DNA of 14,085 bases from an uncultured Clostridia bacterium (GTDB lineage Bacteria > Bacillota > Clostridia > Oscillospirales > Ruminococcaceae), in the NCBI GenBank assembly GCA_938014915.1, contig CALLQQ010000134.1:1-14085 (forward strand), given 5' to 3'. The notes beneath the pieces are model-generated. The model did not search any database, was not told the origin of the DNA, and was given only the letters and a program-made list of their open reading frames with translations. This document shows positions 1-6,515 of this stretch, piece after piece. Made by a program: the position numbers and the translations under genes. Each line of letters begins with the position of its first letter. The stretch's first letter is position 1.

Positions 1-45
1 CAAAGTCGAACGATTCAAAGTCGAACGATTCAAAGTCGAACGATT
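1..45 (+). repeat. 15-bp tandem repeat, three perfect copies, in frame
   Basis: The unit caaagtcgaacgatt occurs three times without a mismatch at 1-15, 16-30 and 31-45, with a further partial unit (caaa) at 46-49. It is in frame with the CAP-domain gene and encodes Lys-Ser-Asn-Asp-Ser per unit, a polar, flexible linker. The array may continue to the left of the window. Perfect identity between copies, including third codon positions, suggests recent expansion by slippage or recombination; the unit is a multiple of three, so gain or loss would not shift the frame. Confidence 0.9.
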
Positions 46-437
46 CAAATACAAAGAAAATGGCAGACGAAGTTGTAAGGCTTGTAAATATAGAGCGGAA
101 AAAGGCAGGGGTAAAGGCTCTGAAAACTGCCGAGGCAGGCAATAATGCCGCTCAACTTAGGGCTGTTGAAATTGAGAAGTCTTTCAGCCATAATAGACCT
201 GATGGAAGTAGCTGCTTTACAGTTGCTGACGAATTCAAAATAAATTCGGGCGCATTAGGTGAGAATATTGCCGCTGGTCACAAAACGCCTGAGAAAGTTG
301 TTGCGGAGTGGATGAAATCCCCGTGGCATAAGAAGAACATATTATCATCTTCCTACACACACATTGGTGTAGGGTATTACAAAAAGAGCGGCAGTGAGTA
401 TACATATTATTGGACGCAGTTCTTTTACACAAAATAA
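1..437 (+). CDS. CAP/SCP (YkwD-like) domain protein, 5' end outside window
   Basis: The frame is open from the left edge, so the protein starts upstream; the first complete codon is at 3 and the ATG at 60 is probably internal. The visible part begins with three KSNDS pentapeptides, then a complete CAP domain of about 120 residues. Counting from the ATG at 60, the family landmarks are LVNIER (9-14), the SHNRPDGS box with His44, GENIAAG with Glu68, WMKSPWHKKNI with His90, and the C-terminal HIGVGYY and YYWTQFF strands. These correspond to the conserved cavity His/Glu residues of CAP proteins. Bacterial CAP proteins of this kind are usually secreted or wall-associated and their biochemical role is mostly unknown; the hydrophilic repeat would be a linker between an unseen N-terminal signal or anchor and the domain. 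The TAA stop is followed at once by a hairpin terminator. The family call is secure; localisation is inferred. Confidence 0.9.
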   Translation, partial: KSNDSKSNDSKSNDSNTKKMADEVVRLVNIERKKAGVKALKTAEAGNNAAQLRAVEIEKSFSHNRPDGSSCFTVADEFKINSGALGENIAAGHKTPEKVVAEWMKSPWHKKNILSSSYTHIGVGYYKKSGSEYTYYWTQFFYTK

Positions 438-443
438 GGCTTG

Positions 444-480
444 AGTATAGGCGGTGGCTACACACCGCTTATACTTTTTT
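444..480 (+). terminator. Rho-independent terminator after the CAP gene
   Basis: Arms at 444-456 and 463-475 can pair over 13 bp (one G-U pair) around a 6-base loop, followed by an uninterrupted run of T ending at 480. It starts 7 bases after the CAP stop codon, so it separates that gene from the downstream plus-strand unit. Confidence 0.9.
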
Positions 481-555
481 ACACTTAATTCATGCAAGAT
501 ATCGCAAGTTGTGATAATATTAAAGGGAAGTAATGGGATTGGGAGAATTCATTTT

Positions 556-696
556 ATGAAGAAATCGAAAATTATAATAATATCCGCTATAATAGTTGCA
601 ATTATAGGGATTTTCATAGCTAAACAATGTCTTGGGGATTTACATGAACATGATGAAAATTGCGGTCATATTCATGTGGTCAACGATTCATTTTAA
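556..696 (+). CDS. Small membrane-anchored His/Cys-rich protein (46 aa)
   Basis: A 46-residue protein that I do not recognise as a named family. Residues 2-5 are basic, residues 6-22 form one hydrophobic segment (signal anchor or uncleaved signal peptide), and the short tail carries HEHDENCGHIH (30-40), giving four His, one Cys and acidic residues in eleven positions; a second Cys is at 25. The His/Cys density suggests metal binding, and the two Cys could form a disulfide, but both are inferences. An upstream in-frame ATG at 454 lies inside the preceding terminator; the ATG at 556 has a GGGAG ribosome site (541-545) and begins a typical Met-Lys-Lys signal sequence, so it is chosen. The next gene, 42 bases downstream, encodes a CcdA-type transporter, which makes a shared role in extracytoplasmic thiol or metal chemistry plausible. 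No lipobox is evident. Confidence 0.7.
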   Translation: MKKSKIIIISAIIVAIIGIFIAKQCLGDLHEHDENCGHIHVVNDSF

Positions 697-697
697 G

Positions 698-712
698 GGT
701 GCAATACGCACC
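698..712 (+). other. Small hairpin between the His/Cys-rich gene and ccdA
   Basis: GGTGC (698-702) and GCACC (708-712) can form a 5-bp GC-rich stem with a 5-base loop just after the stop codon at 694-696. No T-run follows, so it is not a convincing terminator; an RNA-stability or attenuation role is only a possibility. Confidence 0.35.
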
Positions 713-738
713 AATCACATGAAAGAGATGGTCAATTT

Positions 739-1431
739 ATGATAGAAAATCTACTCAATACGATGAAAGATTTAATGACGCATAGCCTCTGGCTGGCGCC
801 GCTAATTGCTTTAATTGCTGGCATAATCGCATCTTTTACACCGTGTTGTTTGTCGAGCATTCCGTTAATAATCGGTTATGTGGGCGGCTATGCAGGCAAT
901 GATAGCAAAAAAGCATTCAAATATTCGTTAACTTTCTGTATTGGAACAGCGATTAGCTACACAGGACTTGGAATAATATTAGCTTTAATAGGCGGATTAA
1001 TGCGTGAGGCTGGCTCATGGTGGTATATTCTGCTTGGAATTTTAATGGTTGTGATGGCATTGCAAATGTGGGAAGTCATCAACATTATACCAACATGGGG
1101 GAGCAGCAATAAAAATCCGAGAAAAGGGTATGTAGGCGCCTTCTTAGCTGGACTTGTTGGCGGTGTATTCTCATCACCGTGTTCTACTCCCGTATTAGTC
1201 GTTCTTCTAGCGATGGTTGCAAGTGGCGCAAGTGTCATAATGGGTTTGATTTTATTGCTGCTATATTCGCTTGGGCACAGTATCTTGCCCTTAATCGCCG
1301 GAACATCGATGGGATTCGTCAAGCAAATTTCAGCATCGAATAAATACGCAAATTTGAGCAAAGTAATAAAAATTGTCACCGGGAGTGTAATTTTATTGCT
1401 AGCATTCTACATGTTTTATGAAGGATTCTAG
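739..1431 (+). CDS. ccdA: CcdA/DsbD-type transmembrane thiol-disulfide (electron) transporter
   Basis: A 230-residue, almost wholly hydrophobic protein matching the CcdA/DsbD transmembrane family (cytochrome c biogenesis protein transmembrane region). About six segments are visible: 18-40, 64-88, 95-117, 133-158, 163-186 and 209-227. The two redox positions of the family are present: TPCC (Cys36, with an extra Cys37) in segment 1 and SSPC (Cys148) in segment 4, each in a Pro-Cys setting within the inverted-repeat fold. Family members pass electrons from cytoplasmic thioredoxin to extracytoplasmic thiol proteins. No thioredoxin-like partner or cytochrome c maturation gene is next to it; the only neighbour with extracytoplasmic Cys is the small protein upstream. 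The ATG at 739 follows a modest GAGATGG site. Because the genetic context lacks cytochrome c genes, the exact client is unknown. Confidence 0.88.
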   Translation: MIENLLNTMKDLMTHSLWLAPLIALIAGIIASFTPCCLSSIPLIIGYVGGYAGNDSKKAFKYSLTFCIGTAISYTGLGIILALIGGLMREAGSWWYILLGILMVVMALQMWEVINIIPTWGSSNKNPRKGYVGAFLAGLVGGVFSSPCSTPVLVVLLAMVASGASVIMGLILLLLYSLGHSILPLIAGTSMGFVKQISASNKYANLSKVIKIVTGSVILLLAFYMFYEGF

Positions 1432-1455
1432 GACAGGCATATAAAAGAGGTGGTT

Positions 1456-2133
1456 ATGGTTATTAGGATAGGGAATGATTGGGACGAGTTATTGCATGAA
1501 GAGTTCCAAAAGGAGTATTTTACTCAACTAATGTCCACCCTTGATGAGGAGTATAAAAGCCACTGCATATATCCCCGCTGGGAAGATGTATTTACCGCAT
1601 TTCGGCAAACTTCCTATGCCGATACTAAAGTTGTGATTTTAGGGCAGGACCCATATCATGGAGAAGGGCAGTCGCATGGACTGGCTTTTTCGGTTAAAAA
1701 GGGAACGAAAGTTCCACCGTCTTTACGCAATATTTTTACAGAAATTAAGGACGATATAGGCTGCAATATCCCAAGTAACGGGCATTTAATGCCATGGGCT
1801 AAACAGGGAGTTCTCCTCCTTAACACGGTACTTACAGTCAGGGCGAATTCACCGAATTCGCATAGGAAAATTGGTTGGGAGATATTTACCGATAAAGTAA
1901 TTGAAATACTGAATCTTAGGGATACACCAATTGTGTTCATTCTATGGGGGAATCCTGCAAAGGCAAAAGCCGCAAAGATAACGAATTCAAGCCATTATGT
2001 GCTAACGAGTGTGCATCCTAGCCCGTTGTCATCGTGGGGAGGATTTTTCGGATGTCGGCATTTCTCAAAGACGAATGCCTTTTTAAAATCGGCTGGTCTT
2101 AGTGAGATTGACTGGCAAATACCTGATATTTAA
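1456..2133 (+). CDS. ung: Uracil-DNA glycosylase, family 1 (Ung)
   Basis: Removes uracil from DNA to start base-excision repair. The 225-residue product is collinear with E. coli Ung, and the key residues fall at nearly the same numbers: the water-activating motif GQDPYH at 63-68 (catalytic Asp65), the uracil-binding LLNTVL with Asn123, and the minor-groove and catalytic loop HPSPLS beginning at His187, followed by GFFGCRHF (197-204). An in-frame GTG at 1450 is possible, but the ribosome site AAAGAGGTG (1443-1451) overlaps it and is spaced properly for the ATG at 1456, so I start there. It lies 24 bases after ccdA and 38 bases before the next gene, suggesting cotranscription with membrane-protein genes of unrelated function. 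Length and motifs are complete; the protein should be active. Confidence 0.97.
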   Translation: MVIRIGNDWDELLHEEFQKEYFTQLMSTLDEEYKSHCIYPRWEDVFTAFRQTSYADTKVVILGQDPYHGEGQSHGLAFSVKKGTKVPPSLRNIFTEIKDDIGCNIPSNGHLMPWAKQGVLLLNTVLTVRANSPNSHRKIGWEIFTDKVIEILNLRDTPIVFILWGNPAKAKAAKITNSSHYVLTSVHPSPLSSWGGFFGCRHFSKTNAFLKSAGLSEIDWQIPDI

Positions 2134-2154
2134 CATTCCACAAAACAATATACC

Positions 2155-2163
2155 AAGGGAGAT
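2155..2163 (+). promoter_or_regulatory. Ribosome binding site selecting a TTG start
   Basis: AAGGGAGAT lies 8 bases before the TTG at 2172. The only nearby ATG, at 2162, is in another frame and meets a stop after five codons, so this site supports TTG initiation of the downstream membrane protein. Confidence 0.7.
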
Positions 2164-2171
2164 GCATTTAT

Positions 2172-2924
2172 TTGGATAGGAACGAACAAGATAGAATCCG
2201 ACAAGAAAAGATTGAACTAATCAAATTAAAGCAAGGACTAATTGAAGAATCCGACTTAATAAAGGAAGAAAAACAAGAAATAGAAGAATTAAAGGGCTTC
2301 AAGCGGGTTAAGAATTATATTTATCATAATAAGCCATTCGTATTATTGGGAGTTTTTTTTGTTGTCGTATTCGGATATATGTTATACGATATGCTAAGTG
2401 CGGAAAAGCCCGACTTGCGTGTGCTATTTGCAACATCGGAAAACTATAATATGAAAATGCCCCTAATTGAAGAAGCAATCGAGCATTATGTAGAAGATTA
2501 TAACGGTAACGGCAAGGTCCACGTAGATATTCTATACATACAACTTGATTTAGAGGGCGGAGGGAATCCAGATTATTTTGCGGCAAATCAGACTAAACTA
2601 ATCGGTGAATTAGCGGTGGGGAAGTCGATGTTGCTGATATTAGACGATACAGTTGCGGAATATATTCGTGGCGAAGATAACTATTCCATCATGGCTGATT
2701 TAACCGAAATGTTCCCCGATAATGATCTAGTGACAAAAGAGGGATTCTACCTCAAAGATTCAAAACTTGCGAAACTCGCTAAATGGGAATCCGTAACTGA
2801 TGAAGTTTTTTTAGCTGTTCGGCGTGGAGATGAGGCATTGGCAGCAACTGAAAAGGGCATGGAAGAGAATTATAAAAAAGCACTTGAAACATTTGAAAAG
2901 ATAGTCAACGATGAAACAAATTAG
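2172..2924 (+). CDS. Unrecognised single-pass membrane protein with charged N-terminal helix and external domain
   Basis: A 250-residue protein of unknown function, starting at a TTG supported by a good ribosome site. Residues 1-48 are very rich in Glu, Lys and Ile/Leu and probably form a cytoplasmic helix or coiled coil. Residues 55-73 form one membrane segment. Residues 80-250 form a mixed domain presumably outside the cell: a short strand-like stretch (DLRVLFAT, 81-88), a helix, DYNGNGKVHVD (109-119), which resembles but does not fully match a calcium-binding loop, and a second core strand (KSMLLILDD, 151-159). The alternating pattern recalls uncharacterised clostridial membrane-anchored proteins, and perhaps half of a solute-binding-protein fold; this is impression only. 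It is the last gene before a strong bidirectional terminator and is probably cotranscribed with ung. It has no Cys pair or enzymatic motif that I can identify. Confidence 0.8.
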   Translation: MDRNEQDRIRQEKIELIKLKQGLIEESDLIKEEKQEIEELKGFKRVKNYIYHNKPFVLLGVFFVVVFGYMLYDMLSAEKPDLRVLFATSENYNMKMPLIEEAIEHYVEDYNGNGKVHVDILYIQLDLEGGGNPDYFAANQTKLIGELAVGKSMLLILDDTVAEYIRGEDNYSIMADLTEMFPDNDLVTKEGFYLKDSKLAKLAKWESVTDEVFLAVRRGDEALAATEKGMEENYKKALETFEKIVNDETN

Positions 2925-2927
2925 GCT

Positions 2928-2966
2928 AAAAAAACCGTATGTGTTAAATACACATACGGTTTTTTA
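2928..2966. terminator. Bidirectional terminator between convergent genes
   Basis: A perfect 10-bp stem (2935-2944 with 2950-2959) and 5-base loop is flanked by seven A on the left and six T on the right, so it can end transcription from both sides. It sits 3 bases after the plus-strand membrane-protein gene and about 20 bases beyond the pckG stop codon. Confidence 0.95.
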
Positions 2967-2980
2967 TTTACGATAACAGA

Positions 2981-4747
2981 CTAGCCAAGTCTTTTTTCAA
3001 GTTTTTCAAGCTCGTCCATAAGTTCGCTAGGTAGTCTATCACCGAATTTCTTATAGAATTCATGGATGCCCTCGGCCTCTTCTTTCCATAGAGCAATATC
3101 TACATTTAATAGCTCTTTCATGATGTCTAGATCAACATCATCAAGCCCATCAATATTGATGTCTTCAGGTTTTGGCTCATAGCCGATTGGAGTTTCAACT
3201 GCGTCAGCCTTGCCTTCGCAACGTTTGATAATCCAATCAAGAACACGCATATTGTCGCCGAATCCAGGCCAAATGAAGTTCCCGTCATCATCAAGTCTAA
3301 ACCAGTTAACATTGAAAATTTCTGGTGCTTTATCGCCAAGCTTCTTACCGATATCTAACCAATGCTTGAAGTAATCTCCCATATGATAACCGCAGAATGG
3401 TAGCATTGCCATTGGGTCACGTCTTACAACGCCGACTTCACCACTTGCTGCTGCTGTTGTTTCAGAAGCCATAATCGAACCAACGAACACACCATGTTGC
3501 CAATCATAGGATTGATATACTAGCGGAGCAGTTTTCGCGCGACGTCCACCGAATACGATAGCCGATAGCGGAACACCGCCTGGAGAGTTGAATTCATCGC
3601 TAATACATGGGCAGTTAATTGCTGGAGCGGTGAAACGGCTATTTGGATGTGCGCCCTTTTCATCCATGTCCGAATTCCATTCTTCGCCCTTCCAGTTAAG
3701 TGCATTGGTAATTGGCTCTTTATCAAGCCCCTCCCACCAAACTGTATTATCATCTAGCTTATGCACAACGTTTGTAAAGATAGTATTCTTCTTTGTTGAT
3801 GCAAGAGCATTCGGGTTAGATTTTTCGTTTGTGCCTGGCGCAACACCGAAGAATCCATTTTCGGGGTTGATTGCCCATAGACGGCCATCTTCACCGATGC
3901 GAATCCAAGCAATATCATCACCAACACACCAGACTTTATAGCCTTTATTAGCATAGATTTCTGGCGGAATTAACATTGCAAGGTTTGTCTTACCGCATGC
4001 TGATGGGAATGCTGCGGCAATGTACTTAACTTCACCTTGCGGATTCTCGATACCTAGAATGAGCATATGCTCAGCTAGCCAACCTTCATTTTTACCCTGA
4101 TATGAAGCAATTCTAAGAGCGAAGCACTTCTTACCTAGCAATACGTTTCCACCGTAACCAGAGTTGATTGACCAGATTGTATTATCTTCTGGGAAGTGGC
4201 AGATATAGCGATTTTCCTCATCGATATCAGCCTTTGAATGCAGTCCACGCACGAAATCGTTAGACGTATCGCCCAACTGCTTGAATGCATCTTTACCCAT
4301 TCTTGTCATTATATCCATGTTGAGAACTACATAAATTGAGTCGGTAACCTCAACACCAACTTTTGAGAAAGGAGACCCAATAGGACCCATCGAATAAGGG
4401 ATTACATACATGGTGCGTCCCTTCATAGCCCCGTCGAATAGCTTACCCAATTTGTCATATGCTTCTGTCGGATTCCACCAGTTATTTGTAGGACCGGCGT
4501 CCTCCTCATTCTTGGAGCAAATGAAAGTTCTATGCTCGACCCTTGCAACGTCATTGATTGCAGTCCTGTGAATTAAACATCCAGGAAGTTTCTCCTCGTT
4601 CAGTCTTTGCATTTCACCAGCTGAGATACTTTCGTTTGTTAAAGCTTCAAGTTGTTCGTCGCTTCCGTCAATCCAGACAACATTATCCGGCTTAGTTAGA
4701 GCGACCATTTCGTCTACCCACGATAGAACGTTCTTATTTTTAGTCAT
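2981..4747 (-). CDS. pckG: Phosphoenolpyruvate carboxykinase, GTP-dependent
   Basis: Interconverts oxaloacetate + GTP with phosphoenolpyruvate + GDP + CO2, in the cytosol. The 588-residue product matches the GTP-type family by length and motifs: an N-terminal substrate domain with EHRTFICS near 71-78 and YVIPYSMGPIGSPFSK near 114-129; the P-loop-like kinase-1 sequence FPSACGKTNLAM at 247-258, with the family's hyper-reactive Cys at 251; the kinase-2 region CVGDDIAW at 274-281; and NPENGFFGVAPGT at 294-306. A longer open frame reaches 4897, but it crosses the promoter at 4814-4842, and an AAAGGAG site lies 8 bases before the ATG at 4747, which fixes the start. The gene stands alone between its promoter and the bidirectional terminator. 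Many Firmicutes use the ATP-dependent enzyme PckA, so the GTP type is notable. Direction (gluconeogenic or anaplerotic) cannot be told from sequence. Confidence 0.97.
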   Translation of the reverse strand: MTKNKNVLSWVDEMVALTKPDNVVWIDGSDEQLEALTNESISAGEMQRLNEEKLPGCLIHRTAINDVARVEHRTFICSKNEEDAGPTNNWWNPTEAYDKLGKLFDGAMKGRTMYVIPYSMGPIGSPFSKVGVEVTDSIYVVLNMDIMTRMGKDAFKQLGDTSNDFVRGLHSKADIDEENRYICHFPEDNTIWSINSGYGGNVLLGKKCFALRIASYQGKNEGWLAEHMLILGIENPQGEVKYIAAAFPSACGKTNLAMLIPPEIYANKGYKVWCVGDDIAWIRIGEDGRLWAINPENGFFGVAPGTNEKSNPNALASTKKNTIFTNVVHKLDDNTVWWEGLDKEPITNALNWKGEEWNSDMDEKGAHPNSRFTAPAINCPCISDEFNSPGGVPLSAIVFGGRRAKTAPLVYQSYDWQHGVFVGSIMASETTAAASGEVGVVRRDPMAMLPFCGYHMGDYFKHWLDIGKKLGDKAPEIFNVNWFRLDDDGNFIWPGFGDNMRVLDWIIKRCEGKADAVETPIGYEPKPEDINIDGLDDVDLDIMKELLNVDIALWKEEAEGIHEFYKKFGDRLPSELMDELEKLEKRLG

Positions 4748-4813
4748 ACGCTTATCTCCTTTCAAAAAGATAAAATTAAATTTTAAGGGCGAAACAAATC
4801 TCCCACAACTACC

Positions 4814-4842
4814 ATTGTAATATATGCTAGTCAATACGTCAA
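4814..4842 (-). promoter_or_regulatory. SigA-type promoter of pckG
   Basis: On the minus strand TTGACG (4842-4837) and TACAAT (4819-4814) are separated by exactly 17 bases, five of six matches to consensus in each box. Transcription would start near 4807, giving a leader of about 60 bases with the pckG ribosome site at its end. Confidence 0.8.
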
Positions 4843-4867
4843 CGAACAGATTGTTAATAAAATGACG

Positions 4868-4906
4868 CTCTTTTTGCAAGAAATTACACGTACTCATGCA
4901 AAAGAG
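4868..4906. repeat. Inverted repeat upstream of the pckG promoter
   Basis: CTCTTTTTGCA (4868-4878) and TGCAAAAGAG (4897-4906) are complementary over 10 bp apart from one extra T, around an 18-base spacer. A third ATGCAAA lies at 4909-4915, a direct repeat of 4896-4902 with a 13-base period. The group sits 26-75 bases upstream of the pckG -35 box, where an activator or repressor could bind. No T-run follows either arm in the minus direction, so it is a poor terminator for tsaD. Function is inferred from position only. Confidence 0.5.
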
Positions 4907-4968
4907 GTATGCAAACTACCGTATAATGGGCATCGACGGTGAATTTGCAGGTATTAACAACATTTTAA

Positions 4969-5970
4969 CTAGAACTTCTTTGTAGCAACTGCATTTAAGC
5001 TTTCATCAGCAAAATTGCCAGCCCTGTATTCATAATAGGCTTGGCTGCCGATCATTGCAGCATTGTCGCCGCATAATTCTATCGGTGGAATATATAATTC
5101 CCAACCCCGTTTGTCACAGGCATCCTTAACCATTGCACGCAGCTCCGAATTGGCGGCGACACCGCCCGCTATTGCAATTTTTGTATGTGCGTGCTCTTCG
5201 GCGGCAGCGATTAGCCTTTCGCTTAACATTTCACATACTGTTCGCTGGAATGATGCCGCTATATCGTTCTTGTCAAGTGGGATATTCTTCTGTTCATGAT
5301 TATGGACAAGGTTAATTACTGCGGTCTTTAAACCGGAAAAGCTAAAATCGAATGGACTACCATCAATAACGGGATGCGGCAACTTATATGCGTTCCCGTC
5401 GCCTAGCCTTGATACCTTATCTATTGAAATGCCGCCCGGGTAGGGGAATCCTAGCACACGGGCAACTTTATCGAATGCCTCGCCAGCGGCATCGTCCCTA
5501 GTGCGCCCGATAATATCGAAATCCGTATATGACTTCACTTCTATAATATGGCTATGCCCACCGGAGGCAACTAGGCACATAAAAGGCGGCTCAAGTTCAC
5601 TATAAGCAATATAATTTGATGCAATATGCCCCTTGATATGATGAACAGGTATTAAGGGCTTTTTCGCCGCCATGCTCAGCCCCTTAGCATAATTCACACC
5701 AACTAGTAACGCACCAATTAGACCGGGCGCATATGTTACGGCAATCGCGTCAATGCTATCGAGCGTAGTATTTGCATCTTTCAATGCTTTGTCGACGATA
5801 GGAACAATGTTTTCACAATGGCGCCGTGACGCAATTTCAGGTACGACGCCGCCATATAGAGCGTGTTCATCAACTTGTGAAGCTATAACCGACGATAGGA
5901 CAGTTCTGCCATCTTCGACGACTGCGGCGGCGGTTTCATCGCATGAACTCTCTATTGCAAGTATTTTCAT
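4969..5970 (-). CDS. tsaD: tRNA N6-adenosine threonylcarbamoyltransferase TsaD
   Basis: Transfers the threonylcarbamoyl group from threonylcarbamoyl-AMP to A37 of ANN-decoding tRNAs, in the cytosol with TsaB and TsaE in bacteria. The 333-residue product is full length. It starts with the ASKHA-type MKILAIESSCDETAAAVV, contains the metal-binding His111 and His115 in the HHIKGH segment, has the glycine-rich ASGGHS and IAGGVAANSELR nucleotide-binding stretches, and ends with CGDNAAMIG carrying the third metal ligand Asp302. An AAGGAATTGCT ribosome site precedes the ATG at 5970. It is last in the polA-ywlE-rimI-tsaD series, 89 bases after rimI, with a terminator-like hairpin in between, so its expression may differ from that of its neighbours. 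tsaB and tsaE are not in this window. Confidence 0.98.
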   Translation of the reverse strand: MKILAIESSCDETAAAVVEDGRTVLSSVIASQVDEHALYGGVVPEIASRRHCENIVPIVDKALKDANTTLDSIDAIAVTYAPGLIGALLVGVNYAKGLSMAAKKPLIPVHHIKGHIASNYIAYSELEPPFMCLVASGGHSHIIEVKSYTDFDIIGRTRDDAAGEAFDKVARVLGFPYPGGISIDKVSRLGDGNAYKLPHPVIDGSPFDFSFSGLKTAVINLVHNHEQKNIPLDKNDIAASFQRTVCEMLSERLIAAAEEHAHTKIAIAGGVAANSELRAMVKDACDKRGWELYIPPIELCGDNAAMIGSQAYYEYRAGNFADESLNAVATKKF

Positions 5971-6034
5971 AGCAATTCCTTACCTTTCTACATAATTTGT
6001 TATTCTGTATAGTCGCTTGCTACTTAAAACGCAG

Positions 6035-6059
6035 AAAAAACCCCGCATTATGGGGGCGG
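6035..6059 (-). terminator. GC-rich hairpin with U-run between rimI and tsaD
   Basis: Directly after the rimI stop codon the minus strand carries a run of five C, a short loop and GGGG followed by six T. Two alternative stems are possible: four C-G pairs plus inner pairs with a one-base bulge, or CCGC with GCGG around a 9-base loop. It resembles an intrinsic terminator or attenuator placed upstream of tsaD. I found no clear -35/-10 pair between it and tsaD, so partial readthrough is likely. Confidence 0.55.
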
Positions 6060-6500
6060 TTATAAGTATTTCGTCATGAGGATAGCATCTTCATAGGGCT
6101 TTTTATAAAAGCCCTTACGCAAGCCGACATCATCAAATCCGGCTTTCTTATATAGACGTCTTGCCGCATGGTTTGAAATTCGGACTTCTAGCGTGATAGA
6201 ATTTGCTCCTCTTTCTCTGCAAGTGTTTTCTAATGTTATCAGCAATAGCGGTGCAATGCCTTTTTTGCGGTAGTTTGGCAAAATAGCAATGTTATTTATT
6301 GTACATTCATCAAGCACAATTGACGCATTCACAAATCCTATCACATCATCGCCGATGCAGGCGATAAATGTGTAAGAATTAGGATTGGCGAATTCGTCAC
6401 TATATGCCTTTTCGGACCACGGTATGGAAAAACACATCTTATCAATTCTTGCTACTGCTGGTATGTGGGGAATCTCCATTGGGATTATCTTAATATCCAT
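6060..6500 (-). CDS. rimI: RimI-family protein N-acetyltransferase (GNAT)
   Basis: A 146-residue GNAT-fold enzyme; RimI acetylates the N-terminal residue of ribosomal protein bS18 in E. coli, and relatives may have other N-terminal targets. The acetyl-CoA site reads ILPNYRKKGIAPLLL (73-87), with the Arg-x-x-Gly-x-Ala pyrophosphate loop at 78-83. The RimI signature LEVRISNHAARRLYKKAGF (104-122) carries Glu105 and Tyr117 at the positions of the general base and acid, and the tail GLRKGFYKKPYEDAILM is typical. The start at 6500 lies 15 bases after the ywlE stop and has no clear ribosome site, which suggests translational coupling; Met8 is a less likely start. RimI genes often sit beside tsaD, as here, and the usual tsaB between them is missing. 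Confidence 0.92.
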   Translation of the reverse strand: MDIKIIPMEIPHIPAVARIDKMCFSIPWSEKAYSDEFANPNSYTFIACIGDDVIGFVNASIVLDECTINNIAILPNYRKKGIAPLLLITLENTCRERGANSITLEVRISNHAARRLYKKAGFDDVGLRKGFYKKPYEDAILMTKYL

Positions 6501-6515
6501 AGGCGTTAATTCATA

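Noticed and set aside
1..45. Tandem repeats as a CRISPR array
   Set aside because: The units are 15 bp and contiguous with no spacers, and they are in frame with a protein-coding gene.
454..555. N-terminal extension of the small His/Cys protein
   Set aside because: It would begin inside the preceding terminator hairpin; the ATG at 556 has a ribosome site and starts a normal signal-anchor sequence.
3588..3941. Plus-strand open frame inside pckG
   Set aside because: Antisense to a well-supported gene; composition is the mirror of pckG codons and no ribosome site or family match is seen.
4748..4897. 50-residue N-terminal extension of PEP carboxykinase
   Set aside because: It spans the predicted promoter and leader, and a strong ribosome site directly precedes the ATG at 4747.
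4922..4927. Plus-strand TATAAT as a promoter
   Set aside because: No -35 box at a suitable distance, and it would only make RNA antisense to tsaD.
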